A stretch of DNA of 64,000 nt from Micromonospora kangleipakensis (GCF_004217615.1 NZ_SHLD01000001.1:868001-932000); one strand, 5' to 3'; positions 1 to 8,929 are shown, counted from the stretch's first letter. Notes: generated from the sequence alone by a model not told the origin. Made by a program: numbers and translations.

Positions 1-2
1 TG

Positions 3-1961
3 TTGCTGCTGGACGCGGCGGAACGGGCACCCGATCCGGTGGCCGAGGCGCTGCGCCGGCTGGTCGCCGCGACGCCGACCCTGCGGGTGCTGGTGACCGG
101 TCGGCACCCGGTCGGCCTGCCGGGCGAGCTGGTCCGGCCGGTGGCGCCGCTCGACGTACCGCCGGCCGGGACCGTCCCGGCGGCACCGGCGGAGCTGGAC
201 CGCTGGCCGGCGGCGGCCCTCTTCACCGCCCGCCTCGCCCAGGTGCGCCGCGAGCCACCCACCTCGACCGAGCTGCCGGCGGTGGCCGCGCTGGTCCGTC
301 GGCTGGGCGGCCTACCGCTGGCGATCGAGCTGATGGCCGCCCGCGGCCGGATCCTCGACGTCACCGAGCTGCTCGACCGGTACGGCGATCGGGTCCTCGA
401 CCTCGCCACCCCGCCCGGCGGCCGGCCCGGTTGGGACCCGGTGGACCGCGCGGTGACCCTGCGCGAGGCGGTGGCGACCAGCTACCGCCTGCTCGCGCCC
501 GCCGAGCGGGCGGCGCTGCGCCGGCTGTCGGCGTTCTGCAACCGCTGGTCGGTGGAGCTGGCCGAGGAGCTGCTCGCCGACGGCGGCGAGCGGCGGGACG
601 CGGTCCCCCTGCTGGACCGGCTGCTCGAACTCGGCCTGCTCAGCGTCCGGGGCACCGGGCCGTTCCGGTTCCGCCTCCTCGACGCGGTACGCGACTTCGC
701 CAGCGAGCAGGCGGCCGGCGAGGGGGAGCTGACCTGCGTCCGGCGCCGGCACGCGCAGGTCGTCACCGGCCTGGTGGTCCGGACCGCCCCCGACCTGGTC
801 GGTCCGGACCTCACCGCCGCCGTGCACCTGCTCGACGAGGCGACCGGCGACATCATCGCCGCCCTGGCGCACGCCGCCGTCGACGATGCGGTCACCGCGC
901 TGCGGCTGGCGGCCGCGCTGCCCCGCTGGTGGCGGTTCCGGGGGCGGGACGTCTCCGGACGCCGCTGGCTGCACCGGTTGCTGGCCGATCCGCGTACCGC
1001 CGACGCCGATCCGGTGCTGCGGGCCTGGGCGCTGCTCGGGGTGGCCCAGCTGGCCGCCGAGCACGGCGCGGGGACGGAGGAGTTACCGGCGGCGCGCGCC
1101 GCGTTGGAGGTCTTCCGGGACGTCGGCGAGGTGACCGGGGAACTCTCCGCGCGGTCGGTGCTCTGCGCGCTGCTGCATGCCACCGGCGGCCACGACGAGG
1201 CCAGGGCGCACGGCGAGGCGGTGCTGGAGCTGGCCACCCGGCACGGCCGGGTGCGGGACATGGCGGTCGCCCAGAACAACCTGACCTGGCACGACATCCG
1301 GGTAGGCGACCTGGCCGGGGCGCGGCGTCGGCTGGCCACGGTGGACCGGCTGGCCGCCCAGTGCGGTGAGCGGCGGCTGCGGCTGCTCGCCCGCGCCAAC
1401 CTGGCCGAGGTGATGCGCCTCGCGGGCCGGTACGCGGACGCGGTGGCGCAGGGACGGCGGGTGGCGGCGACGCTGGCCGAGCTGGGCGATCCGGGGCACC
1501 GCCGCCGGGTGCTGGGCACGGTGGGGTTGGCGCTGGCCCAGGAGGGCCGGGCCGCCGAGGCGCTGGAGGTGGTGGCCGAGCTGCGGCTGGGTGCGGCCGG
1601 TTCCCCGGTGCCCGGGCAGCGCCGTCCGCCACGGGGCGCGGGGGGCACCGCAGCCGGGCGGCCGGAGGACGCGGTCTGCGCGCTGATCGAGGGGCACCTC
1701 GCCCTGTACCAGGGCGACCGGGAGTTGGCGGCCGAGTGGTTCGCCGCCGCGGCCGAGGCGGGCGTCGACGGCCAGGACCGGCGGGACGTGGTGGAGGCGC
1801 TGGTCGGGCTCGCGGCGAGTAGGGCCGACGTGACGGTGCTGAGTCGGCTGGACGAGGTTCGCCGGGCGGGCGGGGTAAGTCTGCTGCCGCAGGAGGAGGC
1901 CCTGCTGTACGCGTTGGTGGCGCGCCGCGCGGCGGGCGCCCGACGGGGTGCGCCCGGCTGA
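3..1961 (+). CDS. C-terminal part of a SARP/LuxR-type ATPase transcriptional regulator (5' truncated by the window)
   Basis: About 652 residues are visible and the gene starts before the window. The first residues read like the Walker B strand of an NB-ARC/STAND ATPase (LLLDAAE). They are followed by a sensor-like arginine strand (VLVTGRH), the GLPLAIEL motif near residue 105, and a winged-helix-like segment (APAERAALRRLSAF). The rest is alpha-helical, Ala/Leu-rich and TPR-like. In this family an N-terminal SARP/BTAD or other DNA-binding domain would precede the ATPase, but it is outside the window, so the class cannot be fixed. The gene ends with TGA and is followed by a non-coding gap of about 260 bp. 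The partner genes it controls are not visible. Confidence 0.8.
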   Translation: MLLDAAERAPDPVAEALRRLVAATPTLRVLVTGRHPVGLPGELVRPVAPLDVPPAGTVPAAPAELDRWPAAALFTARLAQVRREPPTSTELPAVAALVRRLGGLPLAIELMAARGRILDVTELLDRYGDRVLDLATPPGGRPGWDPVDRAVTLREAVATSYRLLAPAERAALRRLSAFCNRWSVELAEELLADGGERRDAVPLLDRLLELGLLSVRGTGPFRFRLLDAVRDFASEQAAGEGELTCVRRRHAQVVTGLVVRTAPDLVGPDLTAAVHLLDEATGDIIAALAHAAVDDAVTALRLAAALPRWWRFRGRDVSGRRWLHRLLADPRTADADPVLRAWALLGVAQLAAEHGAGTEELPAARAALEVFRDVGEVTGELSARSVLCALLHATGGHDEARAHGEAVLELATRHGRVRDMAVAQNNLTWHDIRVGDLAGARRRLATVDRLAAQCGERRLRLLARANLAEVMRLAGRYADAVAQGRRVAATLAELGDPGHRRRVLGTVGLALAQEGRAAEALEVVAELRLGAAGSPVPGQRRPPRGAGGTAAGRPEDAVCALIEGHLALYQGDRELAAEWFAAAAEAGVDGQDRRDVVEALVGLAASRADVTVLSRLDEVRRAGGVSLLPQEEALLYALVARRAAGARRGAPG

Positions 1962-2156
1962 TCCTGGCGTTGTCCGCGCGGGGACCGATCCCGGGACGGT
2001 CTCCCACGGGCAAGGAGGCGCGGGGGTGGCGCGAGCGAAAAAGCCCCCTGGTGTTGCCCCTCGCTCATCGCTCGCGCCGGCACCCCCCGGTGCGCCCCCG
2101 CTCAGCGAAGACTATCCGCTCCTGCTGGGCGATTTGGTGGATTTTACGCCGCTATA

Positions 2157-2187
2157 GACCGGCGGTAGGTCGGTTCTGCCGGTCTTT
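2157..2187 (+). terminator. possible terminator between the regulator and the MarR gene
   Basis: A 7-bp inverted repeat, GACCGGC (2157-2163) and GCCGGTC (2178-2184), is followed by TTT. It sits between the end of the plus-strand regulator (1961) and the end of the minus-strand MarR gene (2221), so it could serve both. The stem is short and the loop is 14 nt, so support is modest. Confidence 0.35.
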
Positions 2188-2220
2188 CTGCCGGTGGGCG
2201 GGCGGAACGGCGGATTCCGC

Positions 2221-2730
2221 TCAGCAGGCGGTCTCCGCCGGCACCTCGGCCGGCCCGGAACCGGAGCTCCCCGCGGTCGCGCACGGGTGCACCGCGTCGC
2301 GGATCCGGCGCAGGCCGTCGAGGAGGGCCGCCAGCGCGTCCGGTTCGAGCTGTCCGGTGAACCACTCCTCGATGATCCGCAGGTGCCCGGGGAGGGTCTC
2401 GTCCAGCCGGGCCAGGCCGGCGCCGGTGATCACCGCGTAGGAGCTGCGCCGGTCGGAGGGGCAGGCCTGGCGGCAGAGCAGGCCGTCGCGCTCCATCCGG
2501 TCGACCACCCGGGTCACCCCGCTGGTGGAGAGGGAGGTCTGCGCCGCGAGGTCGGTCATCCGCAGCTGGTTGCCGGGCGAGCGGGCGAGTCGGGTCAGCA
2601 CCTCGAACTCGACCGGGGAGAGGCCGTGCTCCTCGAACTGGGCGGCGAACCGGGTCGTCAGGCCGGCGTGCACCTCGTAGAAGAGGCCGACGGCGGTGAT
2701 CCGGGGGTCGTCGAACACGTTCTCGTCCAC
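2221..2730 (-). CDS. MarR-family transcriptional regulator
   Basis: 169 residues, GTG start. The protein has the MarR winged-helix layout: an N-terminal dimerisation helix (residues about 12-35), the motif SPVEFEVLTRLARSPG, a recognition region (LSTSGVTRVVDRMERDGLL) near residues 65-85, and a wing with SDRRSSYAVITGAG. The C-terminal tail is longer than usual and rich in Ser, Gly and Pro. The gene is divergent from the YceI-family gene at 2832, so it probably regulates that gene and itself from the shared 100-bp spacer. A TAGGAT-like -10 lies only 6 nt before the GTG on this strand, suggesting a leaderless transcript (inference). MarR proteins usually respond to phenolic, oxidative or lipophilic signals; the ligand here cannot be told. 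Confidence 0.9.
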   Translation of the reverse strand: MDENVFDDPRITAVGLFYEVHAGLTTRFAAQFEEHGLSPVEFEVLTRLARSPGNQLRMTDLAAQTSLSTSGVTRVVDRMERDGLLCRQACPSDRRSSYAVITGAGLARLDETLPGHLRIIEEWFTGQLEPDALAALLDGLRRIRDAVHPCATAGSSGSGPAEVPAETAC

Positions 2731-2749
2731 GTGGCCATCCTAGCAGTAC

Positions 2750-2780
2750 TTGACACACGGAATATTGCTGTGCTTATAGT
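2750..2780 (+). promoter_or_regulatory. promoter of the YceI gene, overlapping a candidate MarR operator
   Basis: TTGACA (2750-2755) and TATAGT (2775-2780) form near-consensus -35 and -10 boxes, spaced 19 bp, slightly long. The spacer holds an imperfect AT-centred palindrome (ACACGGAATATTGCTGTG). That is the usual size and place for a MarR dimer site between divergent genes. Confidence 0.55.
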
Positions 2781-2831
2781 TGCTCAGTCAGTCGTTGGGT
2801 TACTAAACAATCTCCCCTGGAGGGCAGCACC

Positions 2832-3413
2832 ATGACCAGCAGCACCGAATCGGTTACCCGCGACTGGGAGGGTCTGACCATCCCGGCTGCCGGCACCTAC
2901 CTGCTGGACGCGGCTCACAAGCGGGTCGGGTTCGTCGCCCGTCACATGATGGTCAGCAAGGTGCGTGGCGAGTTCGCGGACGCGACCGCCACGATCACCA
3001 TCGCGGAGGACCCGATGGAGTCCTCCGTCACCGCCACCATCCAGGCGGCCAGCATCCACACGGCAATGGCCGACCGTGACGCGCACCTGCGCAGCGGGGA
3101 CTTCCTGGACGTGGAGAAGTTCCCGACGCTGGAGTTCCGCAGCACCGGTGTGAAGTCCCGGAACGGGAACGAGTTCATCCTCGCCGGCGAGCTGACCATC
3201 AAGGACGTCACCCGTCCGGTCGAGCTGGAGGTCGAGTTCGAGGGTGTCGGCCGCAGCCCGTTCGGTCAGGACATCTTCGGCTTCTCCGCGAGCACCGAGA
3301 TCGACCGCGAGGCCTTCGGTCTCACCTGGAACGTCGCCCTGGAGACCGGCGGCGTCCTGGTCGGCAAGAAGATCAAGATCGAGATCGAGGGCGAGGCCGT
3401 CCGCCAGGCCTGA
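2832..3413 (+). CDS. YceI-family polyisoprenoid-binding lipocalin-like protein
   Basis: 193 residues, ATG start behind a CTGGAGG ribosome-binding site. The YceI fold is clear: WEGLTIPAAGTYLLDAAHKRVGFVARHMMVSKVRGEF at the start, alternating beta strands, and a central HLRSGDFLDVEKFPTLEFRST motif, the family signature for small-molecule (isoprenoid) binding. No signal peptide is visible, so it is probably cytoplasmic, like many actinobacterial members. It is divergent from the MarR gene, an arrangement common for YceI genes induced by lipophilic or oxidative stress. The native ligand is unknown. Confidence 0.92.
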   Translation: MTSSTESVTRDWEGLTIPAAGTYLLDAAHKRVGFVARHMMVSKVRGEFADATATITIAEDPMESSVTATIQAASIHTAMADRDAHLRSGDFLDVEKFPTLEFRSTGVKSRNGNEFILAGELTIKDVTRPVELEVEFEGVGRSPFGQDIFGFSASTEIDREAFGLTWNVALETGGVLVGKKIKIEIEGEAVRQA

Positions 3414-3430
3414 TTCCCCCGTACGATCCG

Positions 3431-3467
3431 ACGGGCCCGCGCTGTCTCACCGACGGCGCGGGCCCGT
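3431..3467 (+). terminator. intrinsic terminator after the YceI gene
   Basis: A perfect 12-bp stem, ACGGGCCCGCGC (3431-3442) and GCGCGGGCCCGT (3456-3467), has a 13-nt loop. It starts 17 bp after the YceI stop codon. It is followed by TCGTGT rather than a U-run, as is usual in high-GC actinobacteria. Confidence 0.75.
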
Positions 3468-3619
3468 TCGTGTACGCCGGTGAGGGTGCGAATTGTCACG
3501 ACTCATTCGTCTCCGGCCAACGGTGTTCGGGGCACCGGCTGGGTAGTGATGCCTCCGGGAGCGCATCGCGGGACCGGTCCCCCTGGTCTCGGCCATGCGC
3601 GCGCTCTTAACGTGAATGG

Positions 3620-3650
3620 TTCACAATGCGTTCCGGAACGGTACTGTTCC
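3620..3650 (+). promoter_or_regulatory. promoter and palindrome before the glutamate-cysteine ligase-family gene
   Basis: TTCACA (3620-3625) and TACTGT (3642-3647), spaced 16 bp, form a plausible promoter. The -10 region lies inside a hyphenated palindrome, GGAACGGTACTGTTCC (3635-3650), the kind of site bound by TetR-type repressors. The regulator is not identified. Confidence 0.45.
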
Positions 3651-3675
3651 GTTGCGCCTCGCGCCGGGAGGACAC

Positions 3676-5154
3676 ATGGGCAGGGACGTCGAGCAGGGCG
3701 CCTTCTCCCGGGAGGACCGGGTCCGCTACCGGCAGAAGGTCCGGCGGTGCCTGGACGTCTTCGCGCTGATGCTGGACGACTTCGGGTTCGACGCCGACCG
3801 CCCGATGACCGGGCTGGAGATCGAGCTCAACCTGGTCGACTCGGCCGCCGAGCCGGCCATGCGCAACGACCAGATCCTCGCCGACATCGCCGACCCGCTC
3901 TTCCAGACCGAGCTGGGGCAGTTCAACCTGGAGCTGAACGCCCCACCCCGGCTCATCGAGGGCGGCGGCTTCGCCGACTACGAGCAGGACCTGCGCAGCA
4001 GCCTCAGCCGCGCCGACGAACGCGCGGCGAAGTCGGACGCCAAGATCGTCCTGGTGGGCATCCTGCCCACCCTCACCGAACGCCACCTGGTGGCCGACAA
4101 CCTCTCCACCAACGAGCGCTACCGGGTGCTCAACGACCAGATCGTCGGCGCCCGGGGCGAGGACATCGAGCTGGACATCCGCGGGGTCGAGCGGCTCCAG
4201 ACGCACACCGACTCGATCGCCCCCGAGGCCGCCTGCACCAGCCTCCAGTTCCACCTCCAGGTCGCGCCGGACAGCTTCGCCGACTACTGGAACGCCTCCC
4301 AGGCGATCGCCGGGGTGCAGGTCGCGATCGGCGCCAACTCGCCGTTCCTCTACGGCCGGCAGCTCTGGGCGGAGACCCGGATCGCCCTCTTCGGACAGGC
4401 CACCGACACCCGCCCGGACGAGCTCAAGGCGCAGGGCGTACGGCCCCGGGTGTGGTTCGGCGAGCGGTGGATCACCTCGATCTTCGACCTCTTCGAGGAG
4501 AACGTCCGGTACTTCCCGCCGCTGCTGCCGATCTGCGGGGACGAGGACCCGGTCGAGGTGCTGCACGCCGGCGGGGTGCCCGAGCTGAGCGAGCTGCGGC
4601 TGCACAACGGGACCGTCTACCGCTGGAACCGGCCGGTCTACGACATCATGAACGGCCGCCCGCACCTGCGGGTGGAGAACCGGGTGCTGCCCGCCGGCCC
4701 GACGGTGGTGGACATGCTGGCCAACGCCGCCTTCTACTTCGGGCTGGCCCGGGGGCTGGCCGAGTCGGACCGGCCGATCTGGAGCCAGCTCACCTTCAGC
4801 TCGGCCGAGGAGAACTTCCACGCCGCCGCCCGCCGCGGCATGGACGCCGTGCTGCACTGGCCCCGGCTGGGTGAGGTCCCCGTGACCAAGCTGGTGCTCG
4901 ACGTCCTGCTGCCGAAGGCCGCCCAGGGGCTGGACCGGTTCGGCGTCGCCCCGGCCGAGCGGGACCGGCTGCTCGGCATCATCGAGCACCGCTGCCGTAC
5001 CGGCCGCAACGGGGCGGTCTGGCAGACCGAGGCCGTCTGGGCGGCCGAGCGGCACCGGGGCATGGACCGGGACGCCGCGCTGCACCACATGCTCCAGCGC
5101 TACGCCGAGCTGCAGCGCGGCAACGAGCCCGTGCACACCTGGCCGGTCGACTGA
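3676..5154 (+). CDS. glutamate-cysteine ligase-family (GCS2-like) protein
   Basis: 492 residues from the ATG at 3676, chosen because GGGAGGA lies directly upstream; an in-frame ATG at 3616 has no such site and would precede the likely promoter. The N-terminal part has MTGLEIELNLVD, the acidic metal/substrate motif of glutamate-cysteine ligases, followed by FNLELNAPPR near residue 90 and LQFHLQV near residue 190. The family makes the gamma-glutamyl amide bond between glutamate and an amino-group acceptor. Micromonosporaceae make mycothiol rather than glutathione, so this paralog may act on another amine, for instance in ergothioneine synthesis, but no egt genes are adjacent. It appears to be a single-gene transcript; the convergent neighbour ends at 5307. 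Confidence 0.8.
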   Translation: MGRDVEQGAFSREDRVRYRQKVRRCLDVFALMLDDFGFDADRPMTGLEIELNLVDSAAEPAMRNDQILADIADPLFQTELGQFNLELNAPPRLIEGGGFADYEQDLRSSLSRADERAAKSDAKIVLVGILPTLTERHLVADNLSTNERYRVLNDQIVGARGEDIELDIRGVERLQTHTDSIAPEAACTSLQFHLQVAPDSFADYWNASQAIAGVQVAIGANSPFLYGRQLWAETRIALFGQATDTRPDELKAQGVRPRVWFGERWITSIFDLFEENVRYFPPLLPICGDEDPVEVLHAGGVPELSELRLHNGTVYRWNRPVYDIMNGRPHLRVENRVLPAGPTVVDMLANAAFYFGLARGLAESDRPIWSQLTFSSAEENFHAAARRGMDAVLHWPRLGEVPVTKLVLDVLLPKAAQGLDRFGVAPAERDRLLGIIEHRCRTGRNGAVWQTEAVWAAERHRGMDRDAALHHMLQRYAELQRGNEPVHTWPVD

Positions 5155-5306
5155 CCCGCCGGGACCGCGCCACGCCAGCTTCTCCGCCGGTACGACGAAC
5201 CGCGCCGGCCCGGCCGCGCCGACTCCACCGGCAGGGTCGCGGCGCCGACGCGCCGGGTGGTGGACGTGGTGGTCCGGGGTGACTTCCCGCCCGACCGGCG
5301 GCGGGA

Positions 5307-6656
5307 TCAGCGGCTGCGGCGGCCGGGTCTGGTCTTCGGGCCGGTGGTCGGCGGGGTCGTCGGGCCGCTCTTCGGCCGGTCGGTTCCGCTCGCCTCGCCC
5401 GCCGACGGCACGTCCGCCGCTGCCGGGTCCGGCGCGGGCGCGACGTCCGCCGCTGCCCCGTCGCGTGGCCGCGGGATGCTCCGGTCGGAAGCCGTGCCCG
5501 GACCGGGGGGCGTGCCCGGTTCCGCCACCGCCAGCCCTGCCGCGGTCTCCGGCGTCGCTCTGGCCGCCCCGGTGCCGCGGGTCGCCCCGGCGGGCCGCCG
5601 GCCTGATCGGCCGGTGCGGGCGCCGGTGGTCGGCTCATCGGTCCCCGGCGCCGCGTCGGCGCTCCCGGCTGCCTCGTCGACGGGCGGAAGGTCGAGGGCT
5701 TCCCGGTCGGTACCGGAGAGGTCGTCCGGCTCGGCGGTGCGCTGCCGGGGCAGGGTCACCCGCACGGCGGTGCGGCCCTCCGCCCGCTGGGCCAGCACGG
5801 CCACCAGCGCCGAGCCGCCCACCCCGGCGATCACCGCGTACGGGGCGATCAGGTGGGCCGAGACCTGCTCGGCGGCGATCGCGGCGAGCCGCGGCACGGC
5901 CAGCAGGTACGCCACCGCCACGAGCAGCGGTCCGGCCGCTCCCGACGCGACCGCCCCGACCCGCCGCTCCGGCAGCCGGGCGGTAGGCCGCGCGGCCAGC
6001 GCGCCGATCACCAGCGCGGAGCCCATCGCGAGGAGCGCCCCCGGCCAGTAGAAGTAGTCCCGGATCCAGAACCGGTCGCTGTCCGCGCTGATCTGCCAGA
6101 TGCCGAGCTGCGCGCTGGTCAGGCCCCGCCCGGCGAGCACGCTGTCGACCACCGAGACCACGGCGAGCAGCCAGAGCCACCCGGTCGTGGCGATCAGGTT
6201 GATGGCGGCCGCCCGTGAGTGCAGCGCCCAGGTCGCCACCAGCACGCCGACCAGCAGTCCGACGGCGGCGTAGCCCGCGGCGACGGTCTGCGGGGAGAAG
6301 GTGTCCGGCACCCGTGCCGCGCGGGCCGGTACGGCGACCAGCAGCACCGTGACCAGCGCGCCGACCGCCCCGGCGACGGCCAGGGTGATCTTCCCCAGCG
6401 TCCCGCCCGGCTCCTCGTCCTCGCCGCCCCGCTCCCGCAGCCGCTGGGCGCAGACCGCGCCCGCGACCACCGAGGTGGCGGAGATCCAGGTGGCCCAGGC
6501 GAGGCTCGCCACCCACGCCGCCTCGACCGTCGCGGCCTCGGTCGGCGTCCAGTTGATGATGCCCAGGCCGTAGCCGAAGCCCAGTTGCGCCGCGCCCGCA
6601 CCGGCAGCGACACCGATCGCGGTGGCGACCGATCCTCCCCAGCCCAGTCTGGCCAT
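5307..6656 (-). CDS. polytopic membrane protein with disordered cytoplasmic tail (unknown function)
   Basis: 449 residues. About eight hydrophobic segments lie in the first 300 residues, including one around INLIATTGWLWLLAVVSVV and one around WPGALLAMGSALVIGALAA. The last 150 residues are Ala/Pro/Asp-rich and low-complexity, end in an Arg cluster (RPGRRSR) and look disordered. I recognise no enzyme or transporter motif. It is convergent with the glutamate-cysteine ligase-family gene and divergent from the PASTA gene at 6777. Topology prediction would place the charged tail in the cytoplasm if the segment count is even. Function unassigned. Confidence 0.75.
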   Translation of the reverse strand: MARLGWGGSVATAIGVAAGAGAAQLGFGYGLGIINWTPTEAATVEAAWVASLAWATWISATSVVAGAVCAQRLRERGGEDEEPGGTLGKITLAVAGAVGALVTVLLVAVPARAARVPDTFSPQTVAAGYAAVGLLVGVLVATWALHSRAAAINLIATTGWLWLLAVVSVVDSVLAGRGLTSAQLGIWQISADSDRFWIRDYFYWPGALLAMGSALVIGALAARPTARLPERRVGAVASGAAGPLLVAVAYLLAVPRLAAIAAEQVSAHLIAPYAVIAGVGGSALVAVLAQRAEGRTAVRVTLPRQRTAEPDDLSGTDREALDLPPVDEAAGSADAAPGTDEPTTGARTGRSGRRPAGATRGTGAARATPETAAGLAVAEPGTPPGPGTASDRSIPRPRDGAAADVAPAPDPAAADVPSAGEASGTDRPKSGPTTPPTTGPKTRPGRRSR

Positions 6657-6776
6657 GCCGGGGAGCGTAGCGTCCCAGCGTCGGCGCGGCGAGTCGTGGC
6701 GGGCGGCCGGGACCGGCTCGCGGCCGGGGGTTTGCTGGCGGCGGCTACGGTCGCCGGTGATGAGGCGGTGGACGCG

Positions 6777-7460
6777 ATGACAAACGGGTACCCGGAGCGG
6801 CAGGGCTCACCCGGGCCGGCTGACCAGGGGCCGGACCGGGTCAGGCTGCTGCTCGGCGGCGGCCTCGCGGTGGTGCTGCTGGCCGTGATCGGCGCCAGCG
6901 GCGGCTGGATCCTCGCCGGTGGCGACTCCGGTCCGGCCGACCGGCCCGTCGCGGCGGCGACCACCGCGCCGGCCCCGACCGGGGCGACGCCGACCACCGA
7001 GGCGCCCCGCAGCACGCCCCCGGTGACCCGGACGACCACCGCGGCCGGCGGGCTGACGGTGCCGGTGCTGGTCGGCGTCGACTTCGAGGACGCCCGCCGG
7101 CAGTTGCACGAGCGGAAGCTCGGCTGGCGGCTGGTCTTCGGCGCGGGCGCCGGCCGGAACGTCGAGCGCACCTCGCCGGAGCCCGGTACGCCGGTGCGGC
7201 GGGGCGTCACCGTCACCCTCTGGGTGGCCGGGCCGGCGCCGGCCGTGGCCGTACCGGACCTGGTCGGCGACGACTGCGACGACGCCGCGGACGACCTGGT
7301 CGAGGCGGGCCTCTACCCGCGCTACCGCACCGGGCGGCGCGGCACCGTCACCGTGCAGGATCCGGCCGCCGGCGCCGCAGCCCGGTGGAACGACCCGGTC
7401 GCCCTCGTCTGCGGCGCCCCGCCGTCGACCCCGCCGGCCAGTCCCGCACCGACCCCCTGA
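6777..7460 (+). CDS. membrane-anchored PASTA-domain protein
   Basis: 227 residues from the ATG at 6777; the reading frame is open further upstream but overlaps the divergent gene. A short cytoplasmic head is followed by one membrane helix (LLLGGGLAVVLLAVIGASGGWILAG, residues about 23-47). A Thr/Pro/Ala-rich linker leads to two extracytoplasmic PASTA modules. The first begins VPVLVGVDFEDARRQL; the second begins VPDLVGDDCDDAADDL and ends VALVCG, so its two Cys could form a disulfide. PASTA modules bind peptidoglycan or muropeptides in kinases and PBPs, but no kinase domain is present here. A second PASTA protein follows at 7561. Role inferred: an envelope sensor or adaptor. Confidence 0.8.
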   Translation: MTNGYPERQGSPGPADQGPDRVRLLLGGGLAVVLLAVIGASGGWILAGGDSGPADRPVAAATTAPAPTGATPTTEAPRSTPPVTRTTTAAGGLTVPVLVGVDFEDARRQLHERKLGWRLVFGAGAGRNVERTSPEPGTPVRRGVTVTLWVAGPAPAVAVPDLVGDDCDDAADDLVEAGLYPRYRTGRRGTVTVQDPAAGAAARWNDPVALVCGAPPSTPPASPAPTP

Positions 7461-7560
7461 GCGACGGCTCGCCGTGCTGATTCCCGCCGATGGCGGTCCG
7501 GACCGCTAACTTGGATGATCGAGGGCCAGGGCGCCCGCCCCGGTGGGGAAAGGACGTGCG

Positions 7561-8382
7561 ATGAGCGACGACCGCCAGGAACCACCCGCCGGGGACGACG
7601 CCGACGCGACCCGCGCGCTGCCGCCGGACCACGCCGCCGGCGGGACGGACGCCGATGCCACCCGCGCGCTGCCGCCGGACCGCGCCGCCGGTGGGGAGGA
7701 CGCCGACGCCACGCGGAGGCTGCCACCGACCGGTGACCGGAGCGCGGGGCAGGAGCCCGGGGACACCAGCGCCCGGCAGCAGCCCGTCGACCGGACGGCG
7801 CCCATCCCGGCGGCCTGGTCCGGGCGCGCCGGGGTTCCGCCGCCCCGGCCGGTCGGCTACCAGGAGGCCGGCGCCGAGTGGTACACCGAGGAGCAGGCCG
7901 GCCGACGCTGGTGGATGCCGATCCTGCTGGGCATCCTCGCCCTGCTGCTGATCGCGCTGATCGGGGTGGGCGTCTGGCTGGCACTGCGGGCGGCGGACCG
8001 GGGCCCCGGGCCGTCGCCCTCGCTCACGCCCGCGCCGACCACCGCCCCGGCGACCACCGCCGCGCCGACCTCGGCGGCCCCGAGCACCGAGCCGCCGACC
8101 ACCCCGCCCACCCCCACCGCCGCGGCCCCGGTGCCGATGCCGCCGCTGGTGGGGCTGCCGGAGGCGGCCGCCCGGGCGGCCCTCGACCGGTTGGGCGTGG
8201 ACTACCGGGTGGTCAGCCGGACGTCGGACCGACCGGCCGGCACGGTGATCGAGACCGACCCGGCCCCCGGCGAGGCGATCTCCGAGGGTGACCAGGTCAC
8301 CGTCGTGGTCGCCGAGGCCGCGGCCCCGACGACCGGCGCCGGCACTCCCACGCCCGGCCCCTCGGCCAGCGGAACCCCCTGA
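7561..8382 (+). CDS. membrane-anchored PASTA protein with N-terminal Thr-Arg repeats
   Basis: 273 residues from the ATG at 7561, preceded by GGGGAAAGG at 7542-7551. The cytoplasmic head carries three copies of a 17-residue repeat built on DADATRALPPD and ending AAGG. A single membrane helix follows near residue 120 (WMPILLGILALLLIALIGVGVWLAL), then a Thr/Pro/Ala linker, then one PASTA module (MPPLVGLPEAAARAALDRL to VTVVVAEA). The regularly spaced Thr in an acidic context could be kinase phosphorylation sites read by FHA domains; this is inference, prompted by the PknB/FhaA operon 9 kb away. It is tandem with the PASTA gene at 6777 and tail-to-tail with 8386. Confidence 0.8.
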   Translation: MSDDRQEPPAGDDADATRALPPDHAAGGTDADATRALPPDRAAGGEDADATRRLPPTGDRSAGQEPGDTSARQQPVDRTAPIPAAWSGRAGVPPPRPVGYQEAGAEWYTEEQAGRRWWMPILLGILALLLIALIGVGVWLALRAADRGPGPSPSLTPAPTTAPATTAAPTSAAPSTEPPTTPPTPTAAAPVPMPPLVGLPEAAARAALDRLGVDYRVVSRTSDRPAGTVIETDPAPGEAISEGDQVTVVVAEAAAPTTGAGTPTPGPSASGTP

Positions 8383-8385
8383 TCC

Positions 8386-8829
8386 TCACCACTGCCGTCG
8401 TCTGGTGCCGACCAGGCCGAGCCCGGCCAGCGAGATGGCGAGCCCCAGGAGGCCCGAGTAGAACAGTGACCGACTGAGCTCCTCCGCCGGCGTCCGTACG
8501 CCGGTCGGGCCGGCCGGCCCCTCGGCCAGCGCGCCCTCCCCGGCCCCGCCGCCGGCCCGGTCGGGGGTCGTGAGCGGCGGCGCGCCGGGTGGGTCGCCGC
8601 CGGCCCAGCCGGGCTCGTCCGGCTCGTCGGGCGGTGCGGAGCCCTCCCCGACCACGGTGATCTCCGGAGCCGGTACCGGCTCGCTGAGCTGCTGGGTGGA
8701 GGAGAGAGCGGGGTGGTTGGCCACGACCGCGAGCGCGGTCGCGGCGCCAAGGAGCGCGAGGAGCCCGAAGGCGTAACCGACACGGGACCGGTGGTGCCGC
8801 CGCGCGGCGGGCAGATTGACCATGGCCAT
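8386..8829 (-). CDS. small two-helix membrane protein (unknown)
   Basis: 147 residues. An N-terminal basic stretch and helix (GYAFGLLALLGAATALAVVA) are followed by a Pro/Gly/Glu-rich extracytoplasmic stretch of about 65 residues. A C-terminal helix (LLGLAISLAGLGLVG) ends in TRRRQW. The hydrophobic helix plus basic tail resembles a cell-wall sorting tail, but I see no LPxTG or LAxTG pentapeptide before it. Sortase anchoring is therefore not supported despite the class E sortase later in the window. It overlaps nothing and sits 3 bp from the convergent PASTA stop. Confidence 0.55.
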   Translation of the reverse strand: MAMVNLPAARRHHRSRVGYAFGLLALLGAATALAVVANHPALSSTQQLSEPVPAPEITVVGEGSAPPDEPDEPGWAGGDPPGAPPLTTPDRAGGGAGEGALAEGPAGPTGVRTPAEELSRSLFYSGLLGLAISLAGLGLVGTRRRQW

Positions 8830-8929
8830 CCCAGGTTCAGGGTCCGGGACGCGCGGGGTGGAGACTTCGCCGGGGTGGGCGTACCGATTCTATGGCGGCG
8901 GTACGCCCCCCGACCTGGCAATCGCGGTG

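Noticed and set aside
482..2083. Long minus-strand frame of 533 codons opposite the first regulator
   Set aside because: Its Arg/Ser/Ala composition and complete overlap with the plus-strand ATPase gene show it to be an antisense shadow of GC-rich coding DNA.
8386..8829. Small membrane protein as a sortase substrate
   Set aside because: A hydrophobic C-terminus with a basic tail is present but no LPxTG- or LAxTG-like pentapeptide precedes it.
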